Source of the DNA: Warburgia ugandensis
Lineage: Eukaryota; Streptophyta; Magnoliopsida; Canellales; Canellaceae
NCBI GenBank assembly: GCA_035236585.1
Contig: CP141137.1
Location: forward strand, 42,120,057-42,184,056
Length of the DNA: 64,000 nt
Direction of reading: 5' to 3'
The notes under the pieces are model-generated. The model had not been told where the DNA came from and did not search any database. It saw only the letters and a program-made list of their open reading frames with translations. Of this stretch, positions 12,504 to 23,575 are shown piece by piece. Position 1 is the stretch's first letter; each line of letters starts with the position of its first letter. Position numbers and translations under genes: made by a program.

Positions 12504-12517
12504 GCTCGGATACCAAC
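12504..12517 (-). other. primer-binding site, initiator-Met tRNA type
   Basis: The plus strand reads GCTCGGATACCAAC directly before the LTR start TGTGACG. The element strand is therefore GTTGGTATCCGAGC right after the LTR end GTCACA. It matches TGGTATCAGAGC, the usual complement of plant initiator-Met tRNA, with one C-for-A change. It fixes the element's strand as minus. Confidence 0.85.
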
Positions 12518-15059
12518 TGTGACGACTCGGGTTTTTCCATGCATTTTCAAATGCAATATCTAATTCCTAAGGCGGGATGCATCCCTATTTGAAAACCATT
12601 TTATAAAAACCATGCAATGCAACGGAAAATCTTTTGTTTTAAACTCATTTTGAAAACCCCGAGTGTCATTTGCTTTCACAACAATCAAAGTAGTTTTTGA
12701 AAAACTTCAGAAATCATAAATGTTTTTCCCCAGGTCTATCCAAATACAAAGACATAGCCCAACTGTAAATAAATACAAATACATGTCCAAAGGGTAGAGA
12801 GTTTACTCACATGTATAGTTGTCTCCTTTGTTTATTCACTTGCTCATAGCACTAATATCTCCTGAGGCGTCTTCTATTTATGAGTAGAGCTATCCTGAAA
12901 AATGTTAAGGATAGGGTGAGTATATACTATACTCAGTAGGAGTCTATCACTACTAGTTTTGCAATGCATGCTATGTTTAAATTTGTATGCTCTTTAAAAC
13001 ATGTGCATGTTCGAACAACCGTGTTCAATATTGATATTAAAAACCATTGTCAAATCAGAATACTGACGACTAAAGAATCGCATAATCCAAGTCGAAAGTA
13101 TTATATATATAACAGAAACATAATGATATGCATAATATGCTCAACTGAATCCAACTCATGGATATCTGGTATGGTTGACCAACCTCATGTCATGCCATAT
13201 GCAATGCAAGTAAATCCATGAAACCATAGGGTCCAACTATGCCCACGACCTCACTGCCGTGTGGTCCCCGGGTACCTAGGGACACAAGGTCATATACCTC
13301 CATGGGGCATATGACACTTCTTCGTTGTAAATCATGCTATTTATGCAATCAGTTGCAAAACATGCATGCAATGCATAAAATCTGCTCATGCTAGTATTGC
13401 ATTCAAAGTCATAACCCTTCCTAGAAGCCTTGTCAGCTCTCTCTGGCCCTCCCTCAGCAGTCAAGGCTACACTTATCATGCAATCTATGCATGTAGCACA
13501 TGTCTTGGCAATATATGCGCAATGTATTTTTTCAAAACCTGTCCTCTTTGGATAACCCTCAAGGTCATGCAATTTTTCAAGAACTCAATGCTCACAAATC
13601 ATGCAATAGTTTGCAAAGCATGTCTATGCATAATGTATTTAATCATATGCATGCTGAATTCATTTATATGCTAAAAAAGCCATAAAATAAGTCATGCTAA
13701 ACAAGTTATATAATTTACACTTAAAACATGCATTCAAAACAATCATGGCTCTTTTTAAAAGTCTAGTAGCGATAGAGCACCTACATGGCTAGGTCGCACT
13801 AATCGCCTTGTCCTCGTATGCTCCTGAACATGGTTTAAGGGAACAAGGGTAGTTTGGCCCATCTTTTATAGGTTTTAAAGTGGTTGGTCTTACTACTTAG
13901 GCATTAAGGGTTCATCCCCATGCTTATGGGTGTCCTAAGGTCCTAATTGGGCCTTGGTATCGTCAGGTTTCCAAAGGTTTAGTGGCCCCACGCCACTACC
14001 ATAGTCTAAGGGTCGTGCCCACCTTAAATTAGGCCTTGACTAGGTATTTTATAGTTTGGGTTGTCTGCATCATTGACACGGACACAACGCCTTTCGCAGC
14101 ACCTCAATCGGAGCCCTAGATCTCAAGTTATAAGCTTTTTAGTATCACGTGTACATAAAAGGGTCAAATGAAACGAGGTGGGAGCCTGGGATGCTAATGC
14201 GTCCCCGCATCAATAGCATGCGCCTTAGCGGGCGCGTGTGTAGACACGCTGGATTCCCGCCCGACTTTCTCATTTGCGGGCACGGATGCGCCTGTCTGGT
14301 TTTCTCAATGCACATTGTGTGTTTCAATTTGACAAGGACCTGGGCGTCCTAGGGGCACCCTGGTTCGACCCTGTCAAAGCAGTGCGCCCCAGGGATCATC
14401 CTTGGGTCCTTCGTGACTCTCCAGGGCCCGATTTTGCATGATTTTTCATGCAAAAGCTTAGGGAAACTTAGCCTAGGACTAAGGGGAAGATGGGTTTTGA
14501 GGGATTTTGGGCATACCTGGTTCCTTACCGGGTTTTTTCTCCACGTTTCTCCTCTTGGTTGCTTCTCCAAAATGGGTTTTTCCCAAGCTTTTGGGCTGCC
14601 ATTAGAGGCGCCCAAGCGCTCTATTTATAGAGCTATAAGAGGGTTCTGGAGGGGGCTCTCACCGCCATTGAATGGCGGTGGAGAAACCTCCAGAATGGCG
14701 GTGATTTCTCCTCCAAACACCGCTGTTCTAGAACCCTCTAGGAGGTTGAAGAAGAGGGGTGCCCATATCAAAACGGGCCCCTGTGTTTCTCAGGCTAAAT
14801 CCATTTTTTTAATGAAAATTACATTTTTGCCCTTGAACTTCAAAGGGCCATAACTTGCTCATTTTAACTCCGTTTTGAGTGATTTTGGTCTTGTTGGATT
14901 CCTTTTTCTGAGAAGCTCCTAATGGTACCATTCTCAGGACCAAATTTATGGGTTCAGTCAGGGTGAATAGTGAAATGACCAAAATACCCTTATTTCCAAA
15001 AAGTGAACTTTTCATTTCCTATAGAATGTCCAAAATAGCGTAATTGCTCGGGCGTTACA
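12518..15059 (-). mobile_element. intact 5' LTR of the type-b element, 2,542 bp
   Basis: On the plus strand it begins TGTGACGACTCGGG and ends CTCGGGCGTTACA; on the element strand it is TGTAACGCCCGAG...GTCACA. A TATA box lies at 14622-14629 (-) and an inverted pair CACCGCCATT/AATGGCGGTG at 14661-14682. A 146-codon antisense frame (14413-14853) crosses the promoter region; see the hunt section. It is the partner of 6836-8972. Confidence 0.88.
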
Positions 15060-15939
15060 GATTCAAATGCTGGCTATCTTATGAGACCTTGTATAATCTT
15101 TATCCTGAGTGCTATGGTGATGGCAAGTTATTCTAAAAAGGAGTTGATGTTACATATGAAGTTGACATTATTAGATGGAGATTTTCATTTAGCATTTACA
15201 TTAATGCATAAAATAATTGTATTTTGCTTGAGCATGATTGTTGCACCACTTGTCAATATGATTTTTCCATACAATTATGATAATTAAATGATGTTCTATT
15301 ATAATGCAAAGTATAGAATGAGGGCAAAACAGAGTAGTAAGTACTAGGTTATACTTAGTAATTTTGCTAAGATCGAAACCAACTAACTTTCTATTCTTGT
15401 GACTTACTTTGTTTATGCATGTTTCAAGAGTTTCTAAAGCTTTTAATCAAGGGATTCTCACCCTCTCCCCTAAGTGGTTAGAGCTGGCACACATATAGGA
15501 TAGCGTGAGCGTCAATAACTTATGTTAGTTGGCATCCTCAACATTCATCTTCAAGAGCATACTATGGCATGAGGGCAAGGAATTTGAATGAACCTATTGA
15601 TTTGGAAATTGATTGAATGATTGGAGAGTTTGTTTATGAGAACTTGTTCTTTTTAAACACATTGTGATTGGATGGTAGTTTTACCTTTTGAAACAAAGTT
15701 ATAGCTCATTAGAGCAAACTTGTACCATTTTAATGAGCTTGAGATAAAATGGGTTTTTTGTTGTAACACTACATTACATTTTCTTAGTTTTGAGTGTTCT
15801 TGAATGGTCTATTTCAAATTGTTATTTGTGATTATGTGGGAAGGGTGTATCTCATATTGATGGCCCTTGATTTGTAGATATCTAAATGTCCGTACTCTAG
15901 GTAAAGACCTACCCAAGGCATAGGTTGTTACATTTGTAC
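15060..15939. other. unassigned sequence
   Basis: I see no gene. The frame at 15081-15287 (+) has no domain I recognise. The stretch may be the right flank of the disrupted site at 5345, but the two sides show no shared family that I can identify. Confidence 0.5.
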
Positions 15940-17130
15940 ATAACCTATAAATATATTTTTAATTCCTATAAGTCCTAATTTGATCCCTTTAGGATTAGGC
16001 ACTCCAAAATAGGCTAGCACCCCACTTTTAAATATTTCAAATTTAGTGATTTTCAATTCCACAATTCATAAGGAGAAACTTGCAAATTCCTTAAAGGAAT
16101 TCTATTCAAAATAAAACATGCAAATAGCAACACTTCACCCCCAAGATTAATGGTCATTTGGCATGCATTGGCATTAAGTTAATTATTTTTTAATTTTGGT
16201 ATAACAATTTTGTTATCATATGAAAGGTATAATATTCTTCACAAAATAAATAAATAAATAAAAATTCATTTGAGAAATCTTTACCACTACTACAACTATG
16301 AAGAACTCCAATATTCTTTTCATGTAAATTCTCAACTTCAGCTTCATAACATTTGAAATATGGAGATGCCTCATCTATGGTCTTTAATAAATATACATAA
16401 GCATATCTCGAATGGTTATTTATAAATGAAGTATCCTTTACCACCTTGAGCAAGAATACCATTTAACTCACATAAATCTGAATGAATCAACTTCAAAATT
16501 TGAGAAAATCTTTCTATTTGAATATTCATTTTAGGGAATTTGAATTCAACACAAGTTTCACACAAACTCATCATTATGATAGTTAGGAACTAACTCTAAT
16601 TTAATCATATTTTGAATAGCATTACAATTTGCATGTCCTAAACTTTAGTGTTGCAAAGAAGTATACTCAATCAAACAATCTTGATAACATTTCATTCAAA
16701 GACAACTTAATCATGCCATCACACCAATATCCCTTACCTACAAATATACCATTTTTAGTGAAGATTAAGTTGCCAAAGTTATACATGGATTTAATTTATC
16801 CTTTTTCAATAACACACCAAAAACTAATTTTTTTTTTTTAATTTTTGGTACTCAAAGAACATTACAAGATTTACACTTTTTTTCCCAAAAGTAAAAGAAG
16901 CCTCAACTATGCCTTTTTGAAAAACCTTAGATTGGTTCTCATTCCCCATTTTCACTTCTTGCCATTAGTTACATCTTTATATGTTTTACACATACTCATG
17001 TCATGGCAAACATGTGTTGAAGCACATGTCATACCATCACCCATTTTCTTTGATGACCATGTGACTTCCATTGCCAAAGTGATGCATATAGAAATCTTAC
17101 ATACGTATTCCTATATTTAGCATTTTTTAG
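15940..17130 (-). pseudogene. Ty1/Copia pol relic (protease end to integrase)
   Basis: Read on the minus strand from 17110 downward, the order is Copia-like. First comes a protease-end stretch (CASTHVCHDMSMCKTY, with a shift) at about 17050-16985. Then come VGKGYWCDGM at about 16745, a LGHAN..IQNMIKLE zinc-finger region at about 16650-16590, and LIHSDLCELNG at about 16490. The integrase core YAYVYLLKTIDEA..YKCYEAEVEN lies at 16400-16310, and ILNRIPLRNLQVSPYELW follows at about 16110. The open frame 16190-16462 is the best-preserved piece. Multiple stops and shifts make it non-functional. It differs from the relic at 1-1055 in sequence and strand. Confidence 0.82.
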
Positions 17131-18221
17131 CCCTAGAAATCACTTAATTGTCACTAATTAATGTTAATTCTACTATTTTGTAAGTCTAGGGTACAAATGA
17201 AAAAAATACCAAATACTACTAATTTTACCTCTAAAAGAACAAACTCATATTCTGAGCTACAATGTGGGTCACACATCCCATAATGAAGTCCGGAGGTTCA
17301 AAATTATCATTGGGTGTCATTGTCAAGTGATAGTGAAAAGGTAGCAAAATTTCAATTCCAGCACAAATGCATAAGAAGCTTATAGAAGAAGCACAAATCA
17401 TATACTATGGAATCATATACAAAGAAGGCTTCTCAGAAATAAAAAAGAATGGGACCACATGAATACTTTTTACTTATTTTCTTTCTCCGACTCAACCAAA
17501 GGATGAAAAATAAACCAATGATTGGATGTGTTATCCACACAAGATATTGATGCACAATTGGTCGACATGAGAATAAGAAGATCTAAGAAATTAAGTCCAT
17601 TCATCCAATGGGAATCCAATCCAATGATAGAGAGAAAATGAAGTTTCAAGGAATATTCACATGTCATAAAGGGATCCCATCCATCCAAGTAAGGATAAGT
17701 ATGAATTAAAGGCTAGGATTAAAGTGAAGCAAAGAAGAAAACCTTAGCCACCTTTCTTATGTTGAAAATTCAACTCAAAACCCTAAATGAGGGAAGATCT
17801 CAACCATACATTCTCATCCAAGGGTCAATACATCTTAGGGTTTCTAAATATGAAAAAACCTTAGATTCCTTCAACAACTTTCTATTTCTTTCACTTTTCT
17901 CCCACCAATTTTCTTTCCTACTTATCCCTTATCTCTCATTTTTTTCCCTTTCTTTCTTCTTTTTCTTTTCTCCCATTTTTCCACCCCAATCTCATGTATT
18001 GAAAAACATGCCTCCCCCCTCCAATAGCCACTTTCCTATTTGGTATTACACCCTTCCTTTCACCCTTAAGCTATCTCCTTAGCCTTTCTTTCTAATTATT
18101 TCCTTTCCTCATTTATTCCCTTCATTCTTTCATCTTTCTTCCTTGTTTTTTCCTTCCATTCCTATCTCATTTCTTCCATTATCATCTCCCACTTCCTTGA
18201 ATTCCTCATCCTCCCCAATGG
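17131..18221. other. unassigned sequence with a long polypyrimidine tract
   Basis: No gene is recognised. From about 17860 to 18205 the plus strand is overwhelmingly C and T (TTCTTTC, CTCCC words). This resembles the pyrimidine-rich middle of the Athila-like LTR at 21650-22200, so it may be a remnant of such an LTR. The 107-codon frame at 17759-18082 lies mostly in this biased tract. Confidence 0.5.
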
Positions 18222-19110
18222 GCAGTGACATAATATTTTCCACCGTGGTATCAGTGGTGAACAGGGCAGTTATCCGATCGCGCTAGTACGGATCAGACTA
18301 CAACATAACAACCTTTCTGATTATTTTGCACTATGATGCATATGAGAATAGGCATAGTGAAATGCCTTATGTTGTAGCATAATGAAATGCTAGGTAATTG
18401 TATATTACCAATATTTTCCAAGAAGGGAAATTCCCAGTATAAGATTAGCTGTAATACTAAATTCTCAAAATGAAGAGAATTGATCAGCTTAGCTGGGAAT
18501 GATATTTGACTACTTTCACAAATTTAACTAGTTTACCCATGAAGGGTATGTATGTATATAGATATACATAACTTACAAAGTAAAGAGTATGTTTAGGGAT
18601 AATGAGATTATGAAGTATTGGAATTACCTTATCAATTATTATGTTTCTTGAATCCCCTACCAAGCATTGCTTGCTAAGATATTGTACTTTTTGCAATATC
18701 TCAGATACAGGGAAGGAGAGTTAGAAGCTGAAGACGATAGAAGACTTGAAGAGAATAATCTTCAAGGTATACCCTTGAAGACATGTATTTTAATTTGTTG
18801 AGAGTTTTATTGTATGGTGAGCTTGAGTTTTGGATTATGTAATTTGGACAAGTATTGTTCTAGATTTGGCTGTACTGTGAACCACTTGATGGATCTTGGA
18901 GTTTAATAAAAGTATATTCCTTCAATGAAATTTTATTTTGTACACAAATTGTACTTATGTTATGTATGAAGTGGTGACTTGGGTTTTCAAAACAAGTTCT
19001 AAAGAAAAGAATTTCCGCTGGTTTGTTTTGCAAAATTTTTTTACACTCTTAAGGGCCCTTGCCTTTCAAAATAAATTACAAAACATGTTACAAAAACCCA
19101 GGTCATCATA
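18222..19110 (+). mobile_element. Family II LTR, 3' fragment (about 890 bp)
   Basis: It aligns collinearly with the last part of the 4.7-kb LTR (60350-61239). The shared landmarks are TTTTCCACCGTGGTATCAG, the AGATATACATA palindrome near 18560, and the terminal AAAAACCC followed by GGTCATCATA, where the intact LTR has GGTCGTCACA. It is truncated on the left at 18222, and no primer site follows. It is useful as an outgroup because it preserves CAG and CTG where array copy 1 reads CG or CGG. Confidence 0.85.
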
Positions 19111-20885
19111 TTATGGAAGTCTCCAACACCTTACTATCTATGAAGAAGTCATGCATGCATCACACTATATGGGAAATCACATATTAGCCTAAACAAGAAA
19201 TACATATTTTTACATCTTTTCTGAGTTCAAAATTCCATGCAAATAGGGCCCACTTGCACATATCTCTCTCTCAATCACATGCTACATTGTCACACATTAT
19301 TTTCCTAGATTTTAGTTAGGAAAAAAAATGGTTTCAAAAGGTCAAGTATAGTCAAAAGAAAGTGCATATATTGGAAAGAAATAGAAGCTAAAATGTGCAT
19401 CACTTTGGAATGTAAAAAGGCAAAAATCTATGGCTAAGGGTTGAGATCATTGCATATTTGAGGTTACATAAAGTGTATTGTTTCCATGGAAAGAATCAAC
19501 CATAAAAATAAAGATTTTTAGGAAGAAATATAGAGAGAGAAGGAAATAGAGAAAGGGGGGATCAACTTGGATAGTTTGTAGAGATTCTAGAAAGAAATTA
19601 TATGATCTAGCTTTGAGGTAGACCAGTGAAGGGATGACACAATGGGGGGGTATCTATATCAGTTAGAAAAGAGGGGGATGTTATTCATGCAATGAGTAAA
19701 GGACGTTATAGACAAGTCATATTCATTCCTATATGTTTCTAAGTTTCTAAGTGGTGTGGCATATAGAGGGAGATACCTATGAGAGGAAAAAAGGATCATC
19801 CTAGAGTTTTGGTTATAGAGGAGAAACACATCTAGCTTTTCTTAATGTGTTCCACTTGGAAGGAGAGTTGGAGCAGGACTTCCTACATTTAGTTTCCCAT
19901 AATTTTCCCTTCAATTATTTTTCATTTTTAAACAATCCAAAGCTTTCGTAAGGCACTCATGGAATGTAGGAATATGCTCGGATAGATATACAATGAGAAA
20001 TCAAGGCTAAACAAGTTAGTTTTTAATAGGGAATCATAATAGGTTTCGTTGCAATTTCTACAAAACCTACTACTATTTGATATATTGCTCTCTTTCGTGA
20101 GTTGGTTATTTTAAGTTTCATTGATTTCATAAGTTTTATAGCCTTCTAAGGCTGTTAGGAAGTGGGTTTTTCAGTGGTTTCAACCCTCTAATGGTTGCAT
20201 GCCACTGCTTTGCTACAATCTTTTTCTGCTATACTCTTATGACAACACTAGTTTTTACCTTACTATTTTGGTGTAGGTTCTCTTTGCATATTGCATATTT
20301 TAGAGTCTTTTTTATTTTTCTCACCATCAATTTTGGAACTTGCACAAGAAATTTGGTGCAAAAATATGGCTTGTAGGTCATGGTCTTAACAAATCTTTCT
20401 TTAGACATTTAGGAAAATAGCCTAGCCTATTTTCATTATTAGTAGCAAGCTATTTAAGTGGTTCTCCTTTAGTTTTTATTGTGTTTTAGCTATTATATAC
20501 TATTTTCTATCTAATTTGGTTCATTGTTTATTAGTTCTGATCATTAGTTCTTGTCTTTTCCTAATTGGCTAGTGATTCTTTTGAGTGCTTTTATTGTTTA
20601 GTTGATTGTTGTACTCATCCTCTTCGTCCTACTTCTCCTAGATTTGTTAGACATTCTACACTAGTCCTTGGCTTATTTTTCTTATATTAATGGTGGGAAG
20701 TCATGTTGGGTATTTCATTGAAGAAAGTGGGTATGAACATTGAAGATGGACTACCAACTAATTCAGCATTTATGGGGAAGTTTAGTTTAGTTGGTTTCTT
20801 TTTTCTTTTTTTTGTTTATTGTAATGCTCAAGATAATGAATGTAATAGAAGCTAATTGTAGTGACTTTAATCATTATTTTGTTGT
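19111..20885. other. unassigned AT-rich sequence
   Basis: No domain, RNA gene or terminal repeat is recognised on either strand. The short frame at 20191-20376 is hydrophobic by T-richness only. The last 200 bases may belong to the interior that preceded the Athila-like LTR, but I cannot show it. Confidence 0.45.
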
Positions 20886-23379
20886 GTTGTATTTTGATTT
20901 TAATTTTATGTTTTAATTCTAGTTTGGTTGTGTTGTTTGTTATCCATGTGTTTAACATTGTCTTTCATGTTTAATCTAGCTTTAAATTAGGATTTTTGGC
21001 CAAAATTTATAACACATACATTTCTAGCTTAATAAATCAAATATTTGATAATTTGTAGGTTAAGAGGCTAATCTAGGGTAAGTATGTGAATAATCATAAT
21101 TTTTTAGGATTTAATTAGAGTCTTTCATTTCTCGTAGGAAGCAAGATGGTGATCTGACAACTGAGATTGACCAAGATGAAAATGGAAGACCAAGATCATG
21201 AGATTGAGTCAAGGTTTAAATATCATCAATCCAAAGTGAGATCAAGATCACCTTAAGGCAAGCAAAGGATGGAATTGGAGAAGTCAAAGGTGACTAAAGT
21301 GGGCCCATGCACAAGCCATGCAAAGTCTACCACCTTTGCATGGGATTCACTCAAGTCACCTAAGTCATATAAGCCATGAAGAAGGTGACAAGCTAAGGAC
21401 CCTAGCTAAGGCATTCAAGGCAGGAGGTTGAGCCATCAAACCAAGCCAAAAGAGGCCCTAAATCCAGCCATGAAGTCAAGCCATATGAGCCCTCAAAGGA
21501 AGCCAACAAGCCACATGAGCCAAGCTACATGGAATGCCATGATTGGAGGAGAGTCTAAAACAAATATCCATGGGTTTTTAAGAGGATAACAAGAAGATAT
21601 TTGGGTGAAAATCAATGGGAAAGCATACATGTGGACCTATGGGAAGTGCCCACCTTTATTTTTCCTTCTTCCATCTTATTTTCCACTTTTTTTCTCTGTC
21701 TCCACCTCCCCATACATGATTCCCACAAATTTTCACTTAGGGGGGAAGTCTTCCACCTAATAATCCCATCTTCTTACTCCAACCAATCACTCAACTTATG
21801 TACTTTCCACGTCAACCTTATCTCTTTCTCTCTTTCCTATCTTCTTCCATCTCCTTCCCAACTCTCTTTCTATTTCCATAAGGTCCTTTGAGGATTTTTA
21901 CAAGGGGGAACATTCCCTCCTAAAATCTAAGTCTCTCCCACCTTGCATTCCCTCTTAGGTGTCCTCTTACTTGTCCTAGGATAACCAATCTTCCCAAGGG
22001 TTTCCTTTATATTGCAGCCACCCATATAAAGCAAGGGGGAGGAGTTCCACATTTTTATCTTTTGGAGAAGGGGAAATCTCCCCCTCCTAAGAAGGAGATG
22101 TCTCCACCCTTCCTCCTCTCTTTTCTTTCCAGCACACTCCTCTTCTTCCCTTCCAATTATCCTCAATGCCTTTTCCATTGGAGCAGCCATCTTCTTAGGC
22201 CCTTCCATGCCTCATTGCCTTGGTTTTTTTCTTTTTTGGAAGTCTTTGAAATAAGGTTAGTTTTTCTCACCATTTCTAGGTTGTTATCTTTGATTCATTA
22301 CTTGTTTTGCACCTTAATTAATGATTTAGTTTCTTTGATTTATTGTCTTGTTTCCTTTTATTCTTGCCTTTCGTTCCACACCTTAGATCCTTGAATCTAA
22401 GGACTTTTACTCTCTTGTAGTGACATCCAAAAGAGTGTAGTTCTTAGATGAAGTTCATAGTCCATCTTTCACGTAAAGTTCCTTATCATTCCATGCCTTC
22501 TTTCTTACCTTTTCCACCTTATTTTTCCTTATCTCTCTTGGTTTCCATGAATGTTTATCATTGATTGCTCTTGAAGGAACAAACACATTGAATCATATTA
22601 GTTTTTTAATTTAAAATAGGGTACTCACAACCCATTAAGAGTGTGCACCACACTTGTAAATGTTTGTAATCTTGACTACTTCAATCAATGAAAATTTAGT
22701 ATGGTTCCTCTAGATGATTTTTATCTAGTTTCTCATGGCTGTTAAATACTATTTCCATGCTTAGATCACCTATGTTGCATTCTAGGTTATTTGAAATTGA
22801 ACTTCATATAAACATGACACTTGAACCTTGCGCATGAACCCATGGTTCATGGGAATGGTTTCAAGGTGTCTCCCTTAGAAAAGGTGGTTAATCTAGATTA
22901 GATTGCCAGGTCTTGAGTTAAATCCCTTTCATGTATTTCATGTTAGCCTAGGTTGCATGTTAGTTTAGAAATTATTTCATGTTCCATTCATGCATTCTTG
23001 TTTACTTTATTTCATGCACTTTTCATAGTTAGATCATGCATATCATGTTAGGTTTGATTTCTTTATTTTTTAGATTAAGTTGTGTTTAAGTTCAATTGAT
23101 CATTTTTTAGGTTTAGTAGCAAGTTAGTTTAGTTTTAGAATGTTTCCATGTCTAATTTTAGGATGCACTAAACTTAGAAAGTTTTCAATTCCATGCATGT
23201 GTTTAATATTCATGTAGTTAATTTCTTATTTTAGGTTAAAACTACCTTCTTTGTCTAGACTAAGTAGTTTGTCTCGCTAATCACACAAACCATTCGATTC
23301 TTTGTGGGATCAACCTCACTTGCATGAAAAATACTACAATAGATTTGTGCCCTTGTTAGTTAATTAAAACACAATAACA
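20886..23379 (+). mobile_element. Athila-like LTR (copy 1), about 2.5 kb
   Basis: In sense orientation it aligns with the reverse complement of 43721-45896 and 27236-28729. Shared blocks include GATGGTGATC..GAC, AGATCAAGATCACCTTAAGG, the animal-like run of AAGCCA/CAAGCC words, and the TACTACAATAGATTTGTG end. The 3' end is well placed by the primer-like site that follows. The 5' end is approximate, because the first hundred bases are diverged. The frames at 21601-21891 and 22062-22394 lie in the pyrimidine-rich core and are not conserved. Confidence 0.75.
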
Positions 23380-23575
23380 AATTTTTGCATCGTTGGTGGG
23401 GAATCCTACTGGAATTGTGTAGTGGTTCATAACTTCTATTATTTACCACTAGTCTAGGCTTAGGTTACATTAGATTTTGGTTTTGCATCATTTTTGCATT
23501 TACGTGCTATTTTCTCATATTAACCATATTTGTTTGATTTTTATGTGAGGGAAATTGGCAAAGGAGTGACGACAA
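23380..23575 (+). mobile_element. Athila-like leader with tRNA-Asp-type primer site
   Basis: Bases 23384-23402 read TTGCATCGTTGGTGGGGAA. About 13 of 18 positions match TGGCGCCGTTGCCGGGGA, the tRNA-Asp-complementary primer site typical of Athila/Tat elements; most mismatches are C/T or G/A-like decay. The leader is broken at 23575 by a Family I solo LTR and may resume at 26279. Confidence 0.7.
23571..23575. repeat. target-site duplication GACAA (left)
   Basis: GACAA precedes the LTR terminus TGTGATGACC and recurs exactly at 26279-26283 after the other terminus GCGTTATA. It is a perfect 5-bp duplication. Confidence 0.9.

Larger units (their letters stand above)
8973..12517 (-). mobile_element. 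Family I internal region, non-coding
   Basis: The sense strand runs from the primer site at 12517 down to the polypurine tract at 8973-8985 (AAGGGGGTAATAA on the minus strand). Just before the tract the minus strand reads TTTTGAGGACAAAATTC, the degraded form of the end-of-pol module typical of many Ty3/gypsy elements. Over 3.5 kb I find no frame longer than about 75 codons and no recognisable gag, protease, RT or integrase motif. The region is C/T-rich on the plus strand. Confidence 0.8.
6836..15059 (-). mobile_element. Family I retrotransposon (type b), 5'/3' LTRs plus non-coding interior
   Basis: The element lies on the minus strand. Its 5' LTR is 12518-15059 in the antisense view (bounded by the primer site), its interior is 8973-12517, and its other LTR is 6836-8972, truncated on the left where it abuts the type-a LTR fragment. 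The interior shows no gag or pol frame on either strand, so it is a non-autonomous, LARD-like element. The interior aligns with 36788-40171. The right flank after 15059 is GATTC, with no partner at 6835 or 5345, so no target duplication survives. Confidence 0.85.

Noticed and set aside
5346..15059. Autointegration (suicidal self-insertion) as the origin of the inverted LTR junctions
   Set aside because: The opposed LTRs belong to different subtypes (type a and type b ends), so they did not come from one cDNA. Nested insertion with deletion fits better.
17759..18082. 107-codon frame with hydrophobic runs
   Set aside because: It follows a polypyrimidine tract that encodes F, L, S and P in any frame; there is no start context or homologous copy.
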